6,003 bases of DNA from Oscillospiraceae bacterium (GCA_009788105.1 WQSD01000090.1:1-6003); one strand, 5' to 3'; counted from the first letter of the stretch, positions 1-5,651 are shown. Numbers and translations: made by a program. Notes: a model not told the origin generated them from the sequence alone.

Positions 1-251
1 CCCCCGCCGCCATATTTATCACAGGTATGTTCGGGAATATCATGGCTCGTCCGCTACTCCGCTTGATGAAAATCAAAGAACCGGTGGCAAAAGGGCTTGC
101 TTGCGGCACTTCTGCCCATGTGATGGGAACTGTGAAAGCCTATGAAATGGGCGAAGTTGAGGGTGCTGTCGCCGGACTTGCGGTTGCTGTGACCGGAATT
201 ATGACAGTAATTGCGGCATACTTCTTTGTATTGATATATCCTTTAGCGTAG
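1..251 (+). CDS. lrgB: LrgB/YohK-family membrane protein, 5'-truncated by the window edge
   Basis: This is the C-terminal part of an LrgB-family integral membrane protein. The open frame is entered at base 3 with no stop before the window edge, so the start lies outside; 82 residues are visible, against roughly 230 for the family. The visible part shows family hallmarks: an IKEPVAKGLACGTSAH stretch, then GT-K-EMGEVEGAVAGLA, then a hydrophobic C-terminal segment ending at a TAG stop. LrgB proteins usually pair with LrgA/CidA-type holin-like proteins and are linked to murein hydrolase control, autolysis and, in some bacteria, pyruvate uptake. Any lrgA partner would lie upstream of the window. 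A terminator about 100 bp downstream suggests this is the last gene of its transcript. Methionines inside the visible part, such as the one at base 27, are internal and not starts. The family call is confident; the physiological role is inferred from the family. Confidence 0.9.
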   Translation, partial: PAAIFITGMFGNIMARPLLRLMKIKEPVAKGLACGTSAHVMGTVKAYEMGEVEGAVAGLAVAVTGIMTVIAAYFFVLIYPLA

Positions 252-345
252 CAGGAACAAAATATCATATACGATGATGCCATCCCTAAAACACCTTGGA
301 GCGTTGCCCCAAACCCCAATTAAGAACTTGCCCTTTTTCTTCAAA

Positions 346-474
346 TTAAATCCCCCGAAGTTGGGGGATTTTTGATTGTCGATAAAGGTCAAGGTCGTGC
401 GCTGTGCGCCCACACCGCACAAGTTTTGCCCGCTCACGTATTTCGGCGACCTGCTGGACGGGTGAACCGCCCAT
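346..474 (-). CDS. Doubtful small ORF, 42 codons, unknown product
   Basis: An ATG at 474 opens a 42-codon frame ending in TAA at 346. An AGGTGA element, which matches part of the Shine-Dalgarno consensus, lies 4 bases before the ATG. The predicted peptide starts MGGSPVQQVAEIRERAKLV and reads like an ordinary hydrophilic helix, unlike the low-complexity translations around it. Against it, the last nine codons run through the lrgB terminator stem, no promoter is evident, and I recognise no family. It may be a remnant of a longer gene or chance. Protein-level conservation in related genomes would be needed to accept it. Confidence 0.18.
   Translation of the reverse strand: MGGSPVQQVAEIRERAKLVRCGRTAHDLDLYRQSKIPQLRGI
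348..371 (+). terminator. Rho-independent terminator of lrgB, possibly bidirectional
   Basis: A perfect 9-bp stem, AAATCCCCC paired with GGGGGATTT, closes a GAAGTT loop. On the + strand the stem runs into a short T-tract (to base 373), the usual intrinsic terminator layout, 97 bp after the lrgB stop. The 5' arm begins with A residues, so the reverse strand also has T residues at the stem foot. The same hairpin could therefore stop transcripts of the convergent ABC operon. Confidence 0.8.
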
Positions 475-544
475 ACTGTCACCTTCAGCGCTCACAAGGG
501 CTTGTAAAAAACTTGACTAAAAACTTTTTATTGAAATTGTTGTC

Positions 545-571
545 CTGTAGGGGGCACGCATTGCGCGTCCG
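545..571 (-). repeat. Dispersed palindromic repeat, copy 1
   Basis: The + strand reads CTGTAGGGGGCACGC, then ATT, then GCGCGTCCG. It can fold as an imperfect hairpin with one bulge. Its reverse complement ends in CCCCCTACAG, matching the CCCCTACA end of the copies at 645, 5652 and 5703, so this copy lies in the opposite orientation to those three. Confidence 0.6.
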
Positions 572-644
572 AAAACACCCGTCACTCACTTCGTTCTTGC
601 CACCCTCTCCCCAAAAGAGGGCTTGGGTGCGGTGCGATAGAGGA

Positions 645-673
645 GGCGGGCGACCGCAAGAGTCGCCCTTACA
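645..673 (+). repeat. Dispersed palindromic repeat, copy 2
   Basis: A perfect 7-bp stem, GGGCGAC (648-654) with GTCGCCC (662-668), is preceded by GGC and followed by TTACA. This matches the layout GGCGGG, stem, loop, stem, CCCCTACA seen at 5652 and 5703. With the oppositely oriented copy at 545 it brackets about 130 bp with TGTA...TACA ends. No T-tract follows the hairpin, so it is not a standard terminator. Confidence 0.6.
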
Positions 674-702
674 CAGCGTTTTGGTTTTGCCCTTGCCCTT
701 AA

Positions 703-748
703 CTCCACTCTTCACACTCCACTCTCCACACTCCACTCTCCACTCTCC
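703..748. repeat. 14-bp tandem repeat, about 3.3 copies
   Basis: Three consecutive 14-mers, CTCCACTCTTCACA (703-716), CTCCACTCTCCACA (717-730) and CTCCACTCTCCACT (731-744), are followed by a partial CTCC. The units differ at one or two bases, and each is built from two roughly 7-bp halves. The array is all pyrimidine except for A on the + strand, so it is GA-rich in the ABC operon message. It ends on the first base of the reverse-strand TAG that closes the ATPase gene. Confidence 0.85.
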
Positions 749-1527
749 TACAGGTTATAATCCTGCACAACCTCGTGGGCAAAGTCTAATCGTTTAAGCA
801 ATTTTGTTCGCAAGGCGGCGAAATCCGACGTACCACGATTCCGTGGATATGACATTGGCACATCCACAATTTCGGCAATGCGTCCCGGGCGTGGGGACAT
901 AACGACAATGCGGTTGCTCATGTAAACTGCCTCGTCCACGTCATGTGTAATCATTACCATGGTGTTGCCACGCGCTTGCCAAAGGCGAATAATCTCGTCC
1001 TGCAAGGTCATTCGTGTAAAGCTGTCTAACGCGCCCAAAGGCTCGTCAAGCAAAAGCACATCGGGGGACACCGCAAGGGAGCGGATAACCGCCGCCCGTT
1101 GCCGCATTCCTCCTGACAACTGATGGGGATACGAGTTAGCAAATTCCGTAAGTCCCACAGTATCAAGCAGGGTGTCTATTGTATCCCCGTGCTTTCCATA
1201 TCGCCCGGAGGATTTTAGTGCAAACACAATGTTTTTTCGCACGGTTAGCCATGGAAACAAGGTGTGCTCTTGGAACACAAGACCTCTGTCAGGGCTTGTG
1301 CCGCGGATTTCTTTGCCGTCACACAAAACTTCGCCATCAGTGGGCATTTCAAGCCCTGCAATGGTGCGTAGCAGAGTGGATTTTCCACAGCCACTTGTAC
1401 CCACAACAGACACAAACTCCCCTGATTTAATAGAAAGACTTAGATTTTCAATTACGCAAAGGGATTCTGCCATATCTGTACGAGCATAAGTTTTGTTTAA
1501 GTTTTTTATCTCAATAGTTCCTTTCAC
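748..1527 (-). CDS. ABC transporter ATP-binding protein, NitT/TauT (SsuB/TauB-like) class
   Basis: This is the cytoplasmic ATPase that powers the importer encoded by the two preceding genes. From the chosen start it has 259 residues, normal for the family. Visible motifs are Walker A GTSGCGKST (43-51), Q-loop VFQ ending at Q86, signature LSGGMRQR (137-144), Walker B VLLLDEP (157-163), D-loop GALD (165-168) and H-loop histidine H195 in THDVDEA. The later SPRPGRI segment is typical of SsuB, TauB and NrtD proteins. All catalytic residues look intact. The frame could open at a TTG at 1545, but the GTG at 1527 is preferred. It has AAGGAGG 7 bases upstream, gives the expected N-terminus (MKGTIEIKNL) and lies 2 bases after the permease stop. 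The Shine-Dalgarno sits inside the last permease codons, so translation is probably coupled. The substrate cannot be inferred from this subunit. Confidence 0.93.
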   Translation of the reverse strand: MKGTIEIKNLNKTYARTDMAESLCVIENLSLSIKSGEFVSVVGTSGCGKSTLLRTIAGLEMPTDGEVLCDGKEIRGTSPDRGLVFQEHTLFPWLTVRKNIVFALKSSGRYGKHGDTIDTLLDTVGLTEFANSYPHQLSGGMRQRAAVIRSLAVSPDVLLLDEPLGALDSFTRMTLQDEIIRLWQARGNTMVMITHDVDEAVYMSNRIVVMSPRPGRIAEIVDVPMSYPRNRGTSDFAALRTKLLKRLDFAHEVVQDYNL

Positions 1528-1529
1528 AC

Positions 1530-2480
1530 TCACCCCTCCTTCCAACGCAGAACACGGCGTTTTATTAAATCAAGTACAGCGTTTACTGCAAAGAATGTAA
1601 CTGCGATAATTACCACCGCACCATACATTGCGGCAAAGTCTGCCCAGCCGCGCTGCCAGTTTATGTACCAACCCAGCCCAGCCTCTACTCCCATCATTTC
1701 CGCAATCAACAAAGCGGTGCAGGCAATGGACATTCCCTGTGTCAGCCCTCCAAAGATAGAGGGCATTGACGCAGGAATGGCAACTTTGAAAATCATTCCA
1801 AGTTTTGAAACCCCAAAGGTGTTCGCCGCTTCAAATGTGCTTTTTGGCACGCTTAAAACCCCATTCATGGTGGTGGCTGTCACAGGATACCATACTGCAA
1901 GAGCTATCAAAAACACCGCTCCGGCAAACAGACTGGTGGCAAGCACCAAAATTATTGGCAACCATGTTACAGAGGGAACAGAGCCAAACAGCTTTGTCAG
2001 CGGTTGCACCCAATAGCGAACTTTCGCAGACCACCCGGCGGCAACCCCGGTTAAAATCCCTAACCCCACCCCAATGGCATACCCTGTGAACAACAGCCGC
2101 AGGGAGTGTCCAAGGGAGGTGAGGAGTATTGCTCGGTCACGAATTATGGCGTTCAAAATTGCGTCCGGCCATGGCACAAAAGGTTGTGGCAAAGCTCCGG
2201 TTTTCAGGGTTGCGTAGTCGTAAGCCAGCAATAACAAGAATACAACGGCAAAAAGCGGCGCACTCTTTCGCAAGCGGTCGTTTGCCTTTTTAGAGAAAAT
2301 TGCGGCAATGTTCCACAGACCAAGCAGGAGTGCAAAGAACCCCACAAACCACACCCACACATTTGTGGGTGCATTTTGGTCGAGCGGCGTAAACTCCCGA
2401 AAATTCGGCACAAAAACGTATTGCAAAATTACCAATATGGAAATAACCAGCGGTAACAAGCAAATTATACGATTTTTCAT
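1530..2480 (-). CDS. ABC transporter permease, NitT/TauT (SsuC/TauC-like) class, with N-terminal extension
   Basis: This is the integral membrane subunit that would form the translocation channel as a homodimer. It has 316 residues, longer than the roughly 250-280 usual for SsuC/TauC. The C-terminal two thirds is a BPD_transp_1 permease domain. Its cytoplasmic EAA loop starts at E217 (EAANTFGVSK), has the conserved glycine at 223 and ends in VAIP (233-236); this loop docks on the ATPase. Hydrophobic segments lie near 3-24, 41-62, 74-90, 126-150, 165-206, 246-262 and 284-306. The first two or three belong to an extension ahead of the standard core. The ATG at 2480 has AAGGAGG 4 bases upstream, overlapping the binding-protein stop codon, so the two genes are tightly coupled (9 bp apart). 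The stop is followed 2 bases later by the ATPase GTG. Class is sure; substrate is unknown. Confidence 0.92.
   Translation of the reverse strand: MKNRIICLLPLVISILVILQYVFVPNFREFTPLDQNAPTNVWVWFVGFFALLLGLWNIAAIFSKKANDRLRKSAPLFAVVFLLLLAYDYATLKTGALPQPFVPWPDAILNAIIRDRAILLTSLGHSLRLLFTGYAIGVGLGILTGVAAGWSAKVRYWVQPLTKLFGSVPSVTWLPIILVLATSLFAGAVFLIALAVWYPVTATTMNGVLSVPKSTFEAANTFGVSKLGMIFKVAIPASMPSIFGGLTQGMSIACTALLIAEMMGVEAGLGWYINWQRGWADFAAMYGAVVIIAVTFFAVNAVLDLIKRRVLRWKEG
1535..1541 (-). promoter_or_regulatory. Ribosome-binding site that decides the ATPase start
   Basis: AAGGAGG on the - strand lies 7 bases before the GTG at 1527, a near-ideal spacing. It lies inside the permease's last codons (Trp-Lys-Glu-Gly), and it falls downstream of the alternative TTG at 1545, so it cannot serve that codon. 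It therefore supports the GTG start and translational coupling to the permease. Confidence 0.75.
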
Positions 2481-2489
2481 ACACCCTCC

Positions 2490-3698
2490 TTAAACGCAAC
2501 AATGTTCATCGGTAGGTGGTGTGTCATCAGGGCAAGCAGCAACCCCTCCGCAGGCATTGCCACCACAGCAGACCGGTCGCACTACATAGGGTACTTCGGC
2601 TAAAAATCTTACTTGCCCTGCCGCAATGTGAGAATCAAAATTCGGGCGTTGCACAGAGAAATTAGGACTGCCGGTGTCCCCAAGAGGATGCCACACCTGC
2701 TCCCGAACAAAATCAGGGTCGAGCGCGGGATTGATAACTCCCATGGCTTGAAATTCGTGTATTGAGGTGATAAGGGTTTGCTCTGTAAGGTCGTGTGGCA
2801 TACCCCAACGCCAGTTACCCATAAGGTTCACAATATAATCAACATCAACGCCTGCGGAAACATAACCATGCTCAACCATCAATTCGACGGCGGAGCGTCT
2901 GTTTTCCTCGCTTTGGTCAATCCATCTCGAGGCTCTGTAAACTGCACGAGTAAGCCGTAGGGCAGTTTCGGGATTTTGGTCAATGAACGCACCTGTCATG
3001 CCTAATACACAGCAGTTGTCATCGACGAAATCTTCATCGTCAAGTGAGCGAATGACACGCAACAAGCCCTCGTCTACAAAGCGTTGCCCAACTTGGTCGG
3101 GAATCACCGCAACTTGAACATCGCCATTTTGCAGGGCAATCACAGCTTCGGCGGCAGGAAAGTCGCGGAAGGACAAATCCCCTGGTGTTAGTCCCGCACG
3201 ATAAGCAAAACGCAGGGCAATATTGTGAAACGCTCCGCCAATTGCACCGCTGACAGCAATATTTTGCCCACTTTCAAGCTGGGTAATAGCTGAATCGGCA
3301 AGCACAAAGGCAGAGGCACAGCCGGTGTGCAATCCTAATGTAAAGCGAATATCAATGCCCTGTGTCACAGGCACAAACCAACCGGCAAGCATTCCTGCCA
3401 CAGTGTCGATGTGCCCTGCTGCCAATGCGTCACGAGAGCTTACAAGGTCTCCTGTCACCACGATTTCGGTGTCAAGCCCTTCCTCGGCGAAAAAGCCCAT
3501 CAAATGTGCCAGGGGAATTGCGGCTTGGCACAGTCCGCCCTCAAACCCAAGGCGAATTGTCCGTGTGCCACCTGCCTCTTCTTCAAACACTCCGGGAGTG
3601 CCACCTCCGTCGTTTCCTCCAAAGCAAGCGACTAAAGCACCTGCCATCATCGCAATTACAAGACCCAATGGGATTAGTTTTTTTACGATTTTAGACAT
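2490..3698 (-). CDS. Cysteine-rich ABC transporter substrate-binding lipoprotein, NMT1/SsuA-like
   Basis: This is the extracytoplasmic ligand-binding subunit, 402 residues. A lipoprotein signal peptide covers 1-24 (MSKIVKK, then a hydrophobic core) with lipobox L22-V23-A24 and lipidated C25. A glycine/acid linker follows, then a periplasmic-binding-protein type 2 fold. It begins at TIRLGFEGGLC (47-57) and includes GFFAEEGLDTEIV (68-80), GLHTGC (122-127) and DNCCVLGMTGAF (227-238), ending near 345. Ten cysteines besides C25 are present: C57, C127, C229 and C230 in the domain, and C377, C378, C383, C389, C400 and C401 in a C-terminal tail rich in Gly, Asp and Pro. SsuA/TauA-type proteins normally lack such a tail. 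The ATG at 3698 is chosen over one at 3725. It has AAGGAGG 9 bases upstream and starts a standard signal peptide, whereas the 3725 ATG falls in the operator-like repeat. It is the first gene of the operon. Substrate is unknown. Confidence 0.9.
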   Translation of the reverse strand: MSKIVKKLIPLGLVIAMMAGALVACFGGNDGGGTPGVFEEEAGGTRTIRLGFEGGLCQAAIPLAHLMGFFAEEGLDTEIVVTGDLVSSRDALAAGHIDTVAGMLAGWFVPVTQGIDIRFTLGLHTGCASAFVLADSAITQLESGQNIAVSGAIGGAFHNIALRFAYRAGLTPGDLSFRDFPAAEAVIALQNGDVQVAVIPDQVGQRFVDEGLLRVIRSLDDEDFVDDNCCVLGMTGAFIDQNPETALRLTRAVYRASRWIDQSEENRRSAVELMVEHGYVSAGVDVDYIVNLMGNWRWGMPHDLTEQTLITSIHEFQAMGVINPALDPDFVREQVWHPLGDTGSPNFSVQRPNFDSHIAAGQVRFLAEVPYVVRPVCCGGNACGGVAACPDDTPPTDEHCCV

Positions 3699-3707
3699 AT
3701 TTAATGC

Positions 3708-3714
3708 CCTCCTT
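3708..3714 (-). promoter_or_regulatory. Ribosome-binding site that decides the binding-protein start
   Basis: AAGGAGG on the - strand, 9 bases before the ATG at 3698. It lies downstream of the in-frame ATG at 3725, which excludes that codon as the likely start. The adjoining inverted repeat ends 3 bases upstream, at 3717. Confidence 0.8.
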
Positions 3715-3716
3715 TT

Positions 3717-3754
3717 TAATAACATACTTATGATATATGTTTAGTATGTTATTA
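3717..3754. promoter_or_regulatory. Operator-like perfect 12-bp inverted repeat at the ABC operon start site
   Basis: TAATAACATACT (3717-3728) and AGTATGTTATTA (3743-3754) are exact reverse complements separated by 14 bases. The repeat starts at the last base of the predicted -10 and covers the predicted transcription start, the classic position for a repressor. If transcription starts near 3747, only part of one arm enters the RNA, which favours a DNA-binding site over an RNA hairpin. An 8-base direct repeat, TTATGATA, also occurs at 3728 and 3752. The regulator is unknown. Confidence 0.65.
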
Positions 3755-3782
3755 TGATACCACATTAAATTCGTCTTGTCAA
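3754..3782 (-). promoter_or_regulatory. Sigma-A type promoter of the ABC operon
   Basis: On the - strand a perfect -35 TTGACA (3782-3777) is followed by a 17-bp spacer and a -10 TATCAT (3759-3754). TG occurs at the extended -10 position (TGG before TATCAT). The predicted start is near 3747, giving a leader of about 50 bases before the ATG at 3698. The leader is too short for a riboswitch. Confidence 0.85.
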
Positions 3783-3786
3783 TAGC

Positions 3787-3816
3787 TTTTTCATATTTCA
3801 CATATATTTTTCATAT
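3787..3816 (-). promoter_or_regulatory. Phased A-tract repeats upstream of the -35 (UP element or activator sites)
   Basis: On the - strand ATATGAAAA begins at 3816 and again at 3796, with a variant ATATGTGAA at 3805. The three copies are spaced 11 and 9 bp, about one helical turn each, and end 4 bp before the -35. This fits an A-tract UP element bound by RNA polymerase alpha subunits. It could equally be a set of direct-repeat sites for an activator. Confidence 0.5.
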
Positions 3817-3826
3817 GAGATATAAT
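3797..3826 (+). promoter_or_regulatory. Possible + strand promoter reading into the hairpin after recN
   Basis: TTCACA (3797-3802) and a perfect TATAAT (3821-3826) are separated by 18 bp on the + strand. A start 6-8 bases downstream (3832-3834) falls at the 5' arm of the inverted repeat 3829-3897. In such an AT-rich stretch a chance TATAAT is quite likely, so this is tentative. Confidence 0.35.
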
Positions 3827-3828
3827 AG

Positions 3829-3897
3829 AACCACTTGATAATAGTAACAAAATTTGCGTAAAACATATCGCTTAAACGTTGCTATTATCAAGTGGTT
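3829..3897. repeat. Long inverted repeat with 20-bp arms just downstream of recN
   Basis: The left arm AACCACTTGATAATAGTAAC (3829-3848) and right arm GTTGCTATTATCAAGTGGTT (3878-3897) are complementary at 19 of 20 positions; the exception is a G-U pair if read as + strand RNA. The 29-base spacer may fold further through GCG (3856-3858) and CGC (3869-3871). It starts 12 bp after the recN stop on recN's strand. No U-tract follows on either strand and the stem is AT-rich, so it is not a standard terminator. It could protect an mRNA 3' end, be a small structured RNA, or be a tiny palindromic element. Confidence 0.85.
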
Positions 3898-3909
3898 GTT
3901 CGCTAAAAT

Positions 3910-5580
3910 TTACCCGCCCATCATCAGTTCCCTTGCTGTTTCCAGCATGGCGGGGGTGATGTCAATGCCCCCAAGGATTCGCGCAAGTTCCTCTATCCGC
4001 TCGGTTTGCGTTAGGGGCAGGGCTTGTACGGTTGTGCGACCGCCATTTTCCGCTTTGCTTATGCGAATGTGGGCGTTGGCGCACCCTGCAAGCTGGGCAG
4101 AGTGAGTGACGCAGAACACCTGGGTATGCTCACCCGACTCCCGCAGTTTAATGCCGATTTTCTGCGAGGTTTTCCCGGAAATTCCAGTGTCAATTTCGTC
4201 AAAAATTAGGGTTGGCGTTCCCTCTCGTCCTGCAAGTGCCGCCTTTAGGGAAAGCATAATTCGTGACAGCTCACCGCCGGAGGCGGTTTTCGCTAATGGG
4301 CGAAGCTCCTCCCCTGCGTTGGCGGAAAGCAGGAACTGCACTCGGTCCGCTCCACTTGCGGCAAGCTCCCCAAGGGGGGAGATTTCGGTGACAAATCGCA
4401 CTTTGCCAAGGTCGAGGTACGCAAGCTGTTCTGCCACGACTTTGTCAAGCTGAGCGGCGGATTTTTGCCGCTGTGCAGTTAGCCGCTGTGCGATTTTTGT
4501 TGCCGAACCAGTAAGAACTTCCAGTTCGACGGCACACTTCTCCAACAATTCTTCGGAAGAGTCTATCTCCTCTAATTTTTCCTTTGCCTCAGCAAGAAAG
4601 GCGAAGATTTCGTCCTCGGTTGCCCCGTATTTGCCCTGCAAGCGGGCAAGGGCGGCAAGACGGGACTCGATTTTGTTCAGCTGGGCGGCAGGGTCGGCGA
4701 TTTCCTCCCCTGCACAATCCCGTGCGGCGTGGGCAATGTCAATAAGCGTGGACTGTATTTCCTCAAGTTGTGCCACAAACTCTGCCGACTGGGGAAGTTC
4801 TTCTCCAAGCCCGCCAAGTGCAGTCATTGCAATGTCAATCAGGTTGGCGGCAGAGCTGCCTTTCGAGTTGGAATACAGGGCGCGGTACACAGTTCGTGAC
4901 TGTTTGGCGATTTTTTCGTAGTTCTGAATGCGGCGTTTTTCTGCAAGCAGGGCATCTTCTTCCCCTCGCTTTAGCTTCGCACCCTCAATGTCGCTGATTT
5001 GGAAGGCAAGCATTTCCCGCAGACGCTGCTTTTCCCGCTGGTCTCCCGACAACCGCTCCATACGAGCCTTTACCTCGCCAAGACGGCGGTATGCGGCGGC
5101 GTACTCCTCTAAAATGGGGGCAATGTCGGCGTATCGGTCGAGAATATCTCCGTGACCGTCAGACAGCAACATTCGGGTGGTGTCGTGCTGTCCGTGAATA
5201 GCCACAAGAATGCTCCCTGCTGCTTTTAGCATGGCAAGCGGCACACTTGTGCCGCCTATGCGACACACTCCCCGCCCCTCGGTGTCGATGGTGCGAAGCA
5301 GGTGAAGCTCTCCGTTTTCGTCCACACTTACCCCCGCCTCGGCAAGGGCATTTTGGGTGTCCGCCGAAAGCCCGGAAAACATTGCGGACACAGTGGCACT
5401 GCTTTCTCCTGTGCGGATAAGCTCTCGCGACACCCGCGCGCCCAAGAGGAGCTTGATAGAGTCGATGATGATACTCTTCCCTGCACCTGTTTCTCCTGTA
5501 AGCACCGAAAAGCCTGCCTTAAAATCAAGGTCAAGCTGGGTGATAAGGGCTATGTTTTTAATGGAAATTGATGTAAGCAT
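3910..5580 (-). CDS. recN: DNA repair protein RecN
   Basis: RecN is an SMC-like cytoplasmic ATPase recruited early to DNA double-strand breaks, where it tethers ends and supports RecA-dependent recombination. The protein has 556 residues, the usual family length, and appears complete. The N-terminal head begins MLTSISIKNIALI with Walker A GETGAGKS (29-36) and the RecN-typical IHGQHD (128-133). Charged coiled-coil segments occupy roughly 155-235 and 290-385, typical of the short RecN arms. The C-terminal head has signature SGGELS (434-439), Walker B with catalytic acid TLIFDEID (457-464), the GISGK loop, and switch histidine H493 in VTHSAQLA. The ATG at 5580 gives the canonical N-terminus, with a modest AGGA 6 bases upstream. 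No clear promoter or LexA-type box was recognised upstream. The genes often found near recN in Firmicutes, such as argR or a TlyA-type methyltransferase, are absent from the 420 bp upstream. It appears to be transcribed alone or to read through into the ABC operon. Confidence 0.97.
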   Translation of the reverse strand: MLTSISIKNIALITQLDLDFKAGFSVLTGETGAGKSIIIDSIKLLLGARVSRELIRTGESSATVSAMFSGLSADTQNALAEAGVSVDENGELHLLRTIDTEGRGVCRIGGTSVPLAMLKAAGSILVAIHGQHDTTRMLLSDGHGDILDRYADIAPILEEYAAAYRRLGEVKARMERLSGDQREKQRLREMLAFQISDIEGAKLKRGEEDALLAEKRRIQNYEKIAKQSRTVYRALYSNSKGSSAANLIDIAMTALGGLGEELPQSAEFVAQLEEIQSTLIDIAHAARDCAGEEIADPAAQLNKIESRLAALARLQGKYGATEDEIFAFLAEAKEKLEEIDSSEELLEKCAVELEVLTGSATKIAQRLTAQRQKSAAQLDKVVAEQLAYLDLGKVRFVTEISPLGELAASGADRVQFLLSANAGEELRPLAKTASGGELSRIMLSLKAALAGREGTPTLIFDEIDTGISGKTSQKIGIKLRESGEHTQVFCVTHSAQLAGCANAHIRISKAENGGRTTVQALPLTQTERIEELARILGGIDITPAMLETARELMMGG

Positions 5581-5651
5581 GGGGTATCCTATTCAAAATG
5601 CCTGTTCTCTTTATGGTTGTAACGAATCAAAACAAACGACTATCTCCAAAA

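Larger units (their letters stand above)
252..747. other. Gene-poor, repeat-rich spacer between convergent lrgB and the ABC operon
   Basis: No convincing protein gene is present. The longer open frames (one spanning 372-797 on +, one 485-736 on -) have cysteine/proline/arginine-rich translations that simply read through the repeats. The stretch holds the lrgB terminator, two copies of a dispersed palindromic repeat (545-571 and 645-673), a small hairpin at 603-621 (CCCTCT/AGAGGG), a 6-bp stem TGTGCG/CGCACA at 403-421, and a 14-bp tandem repeat ending at the ATPase stop codon. One 42-codon ORF on the - strand is listed separately with low confidence. Confidence 0.75.

Noticed and set aside
485..736. 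- strand open frame of 83 codons
   Set aside because: It only translates the palindromic and tandem repeats; there is no ribosome-binding site and no protein-like pattern.
703..748. CRISPR-like array
   Set aside because: The units are 14 bp and directly abutting, with no spacers and no cas genes nearby.
372..797. Long + strand open frame in the lrgB/ABC spacer
   Set aside because: It begins in the terminator, runs through repeats and into the antisense of the ATPase, and its translation is low-complexity without a domain.
1528..1545. Upstream TTG start for the ATPase
   Set aside because: It would overlap the permease end. The good AAGGAGG lies downstream of it and serves the GTG at 1527, which gives the normal family N-terminus.
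3699..3725. ATG at 3725 as start of the binding protein
   Set aside because: It lies inside the operator-like repeat, upstream of the AAGGAGG, and would put extra charged residues before a complete signal peptide.
3699..3747. Riboswitch or T-box upstream of the ABC operon
   Set aside because: The predicted leader is only about 50 bases and very AT-rich, with no conserved aptamer or anticodon-like element visible.
3829..3897. Reading the long inverted repeat as a normal recN terminator
   Set aside because: The stem is AT-rich with a 29-base loop and no U-tract follows on either strand.
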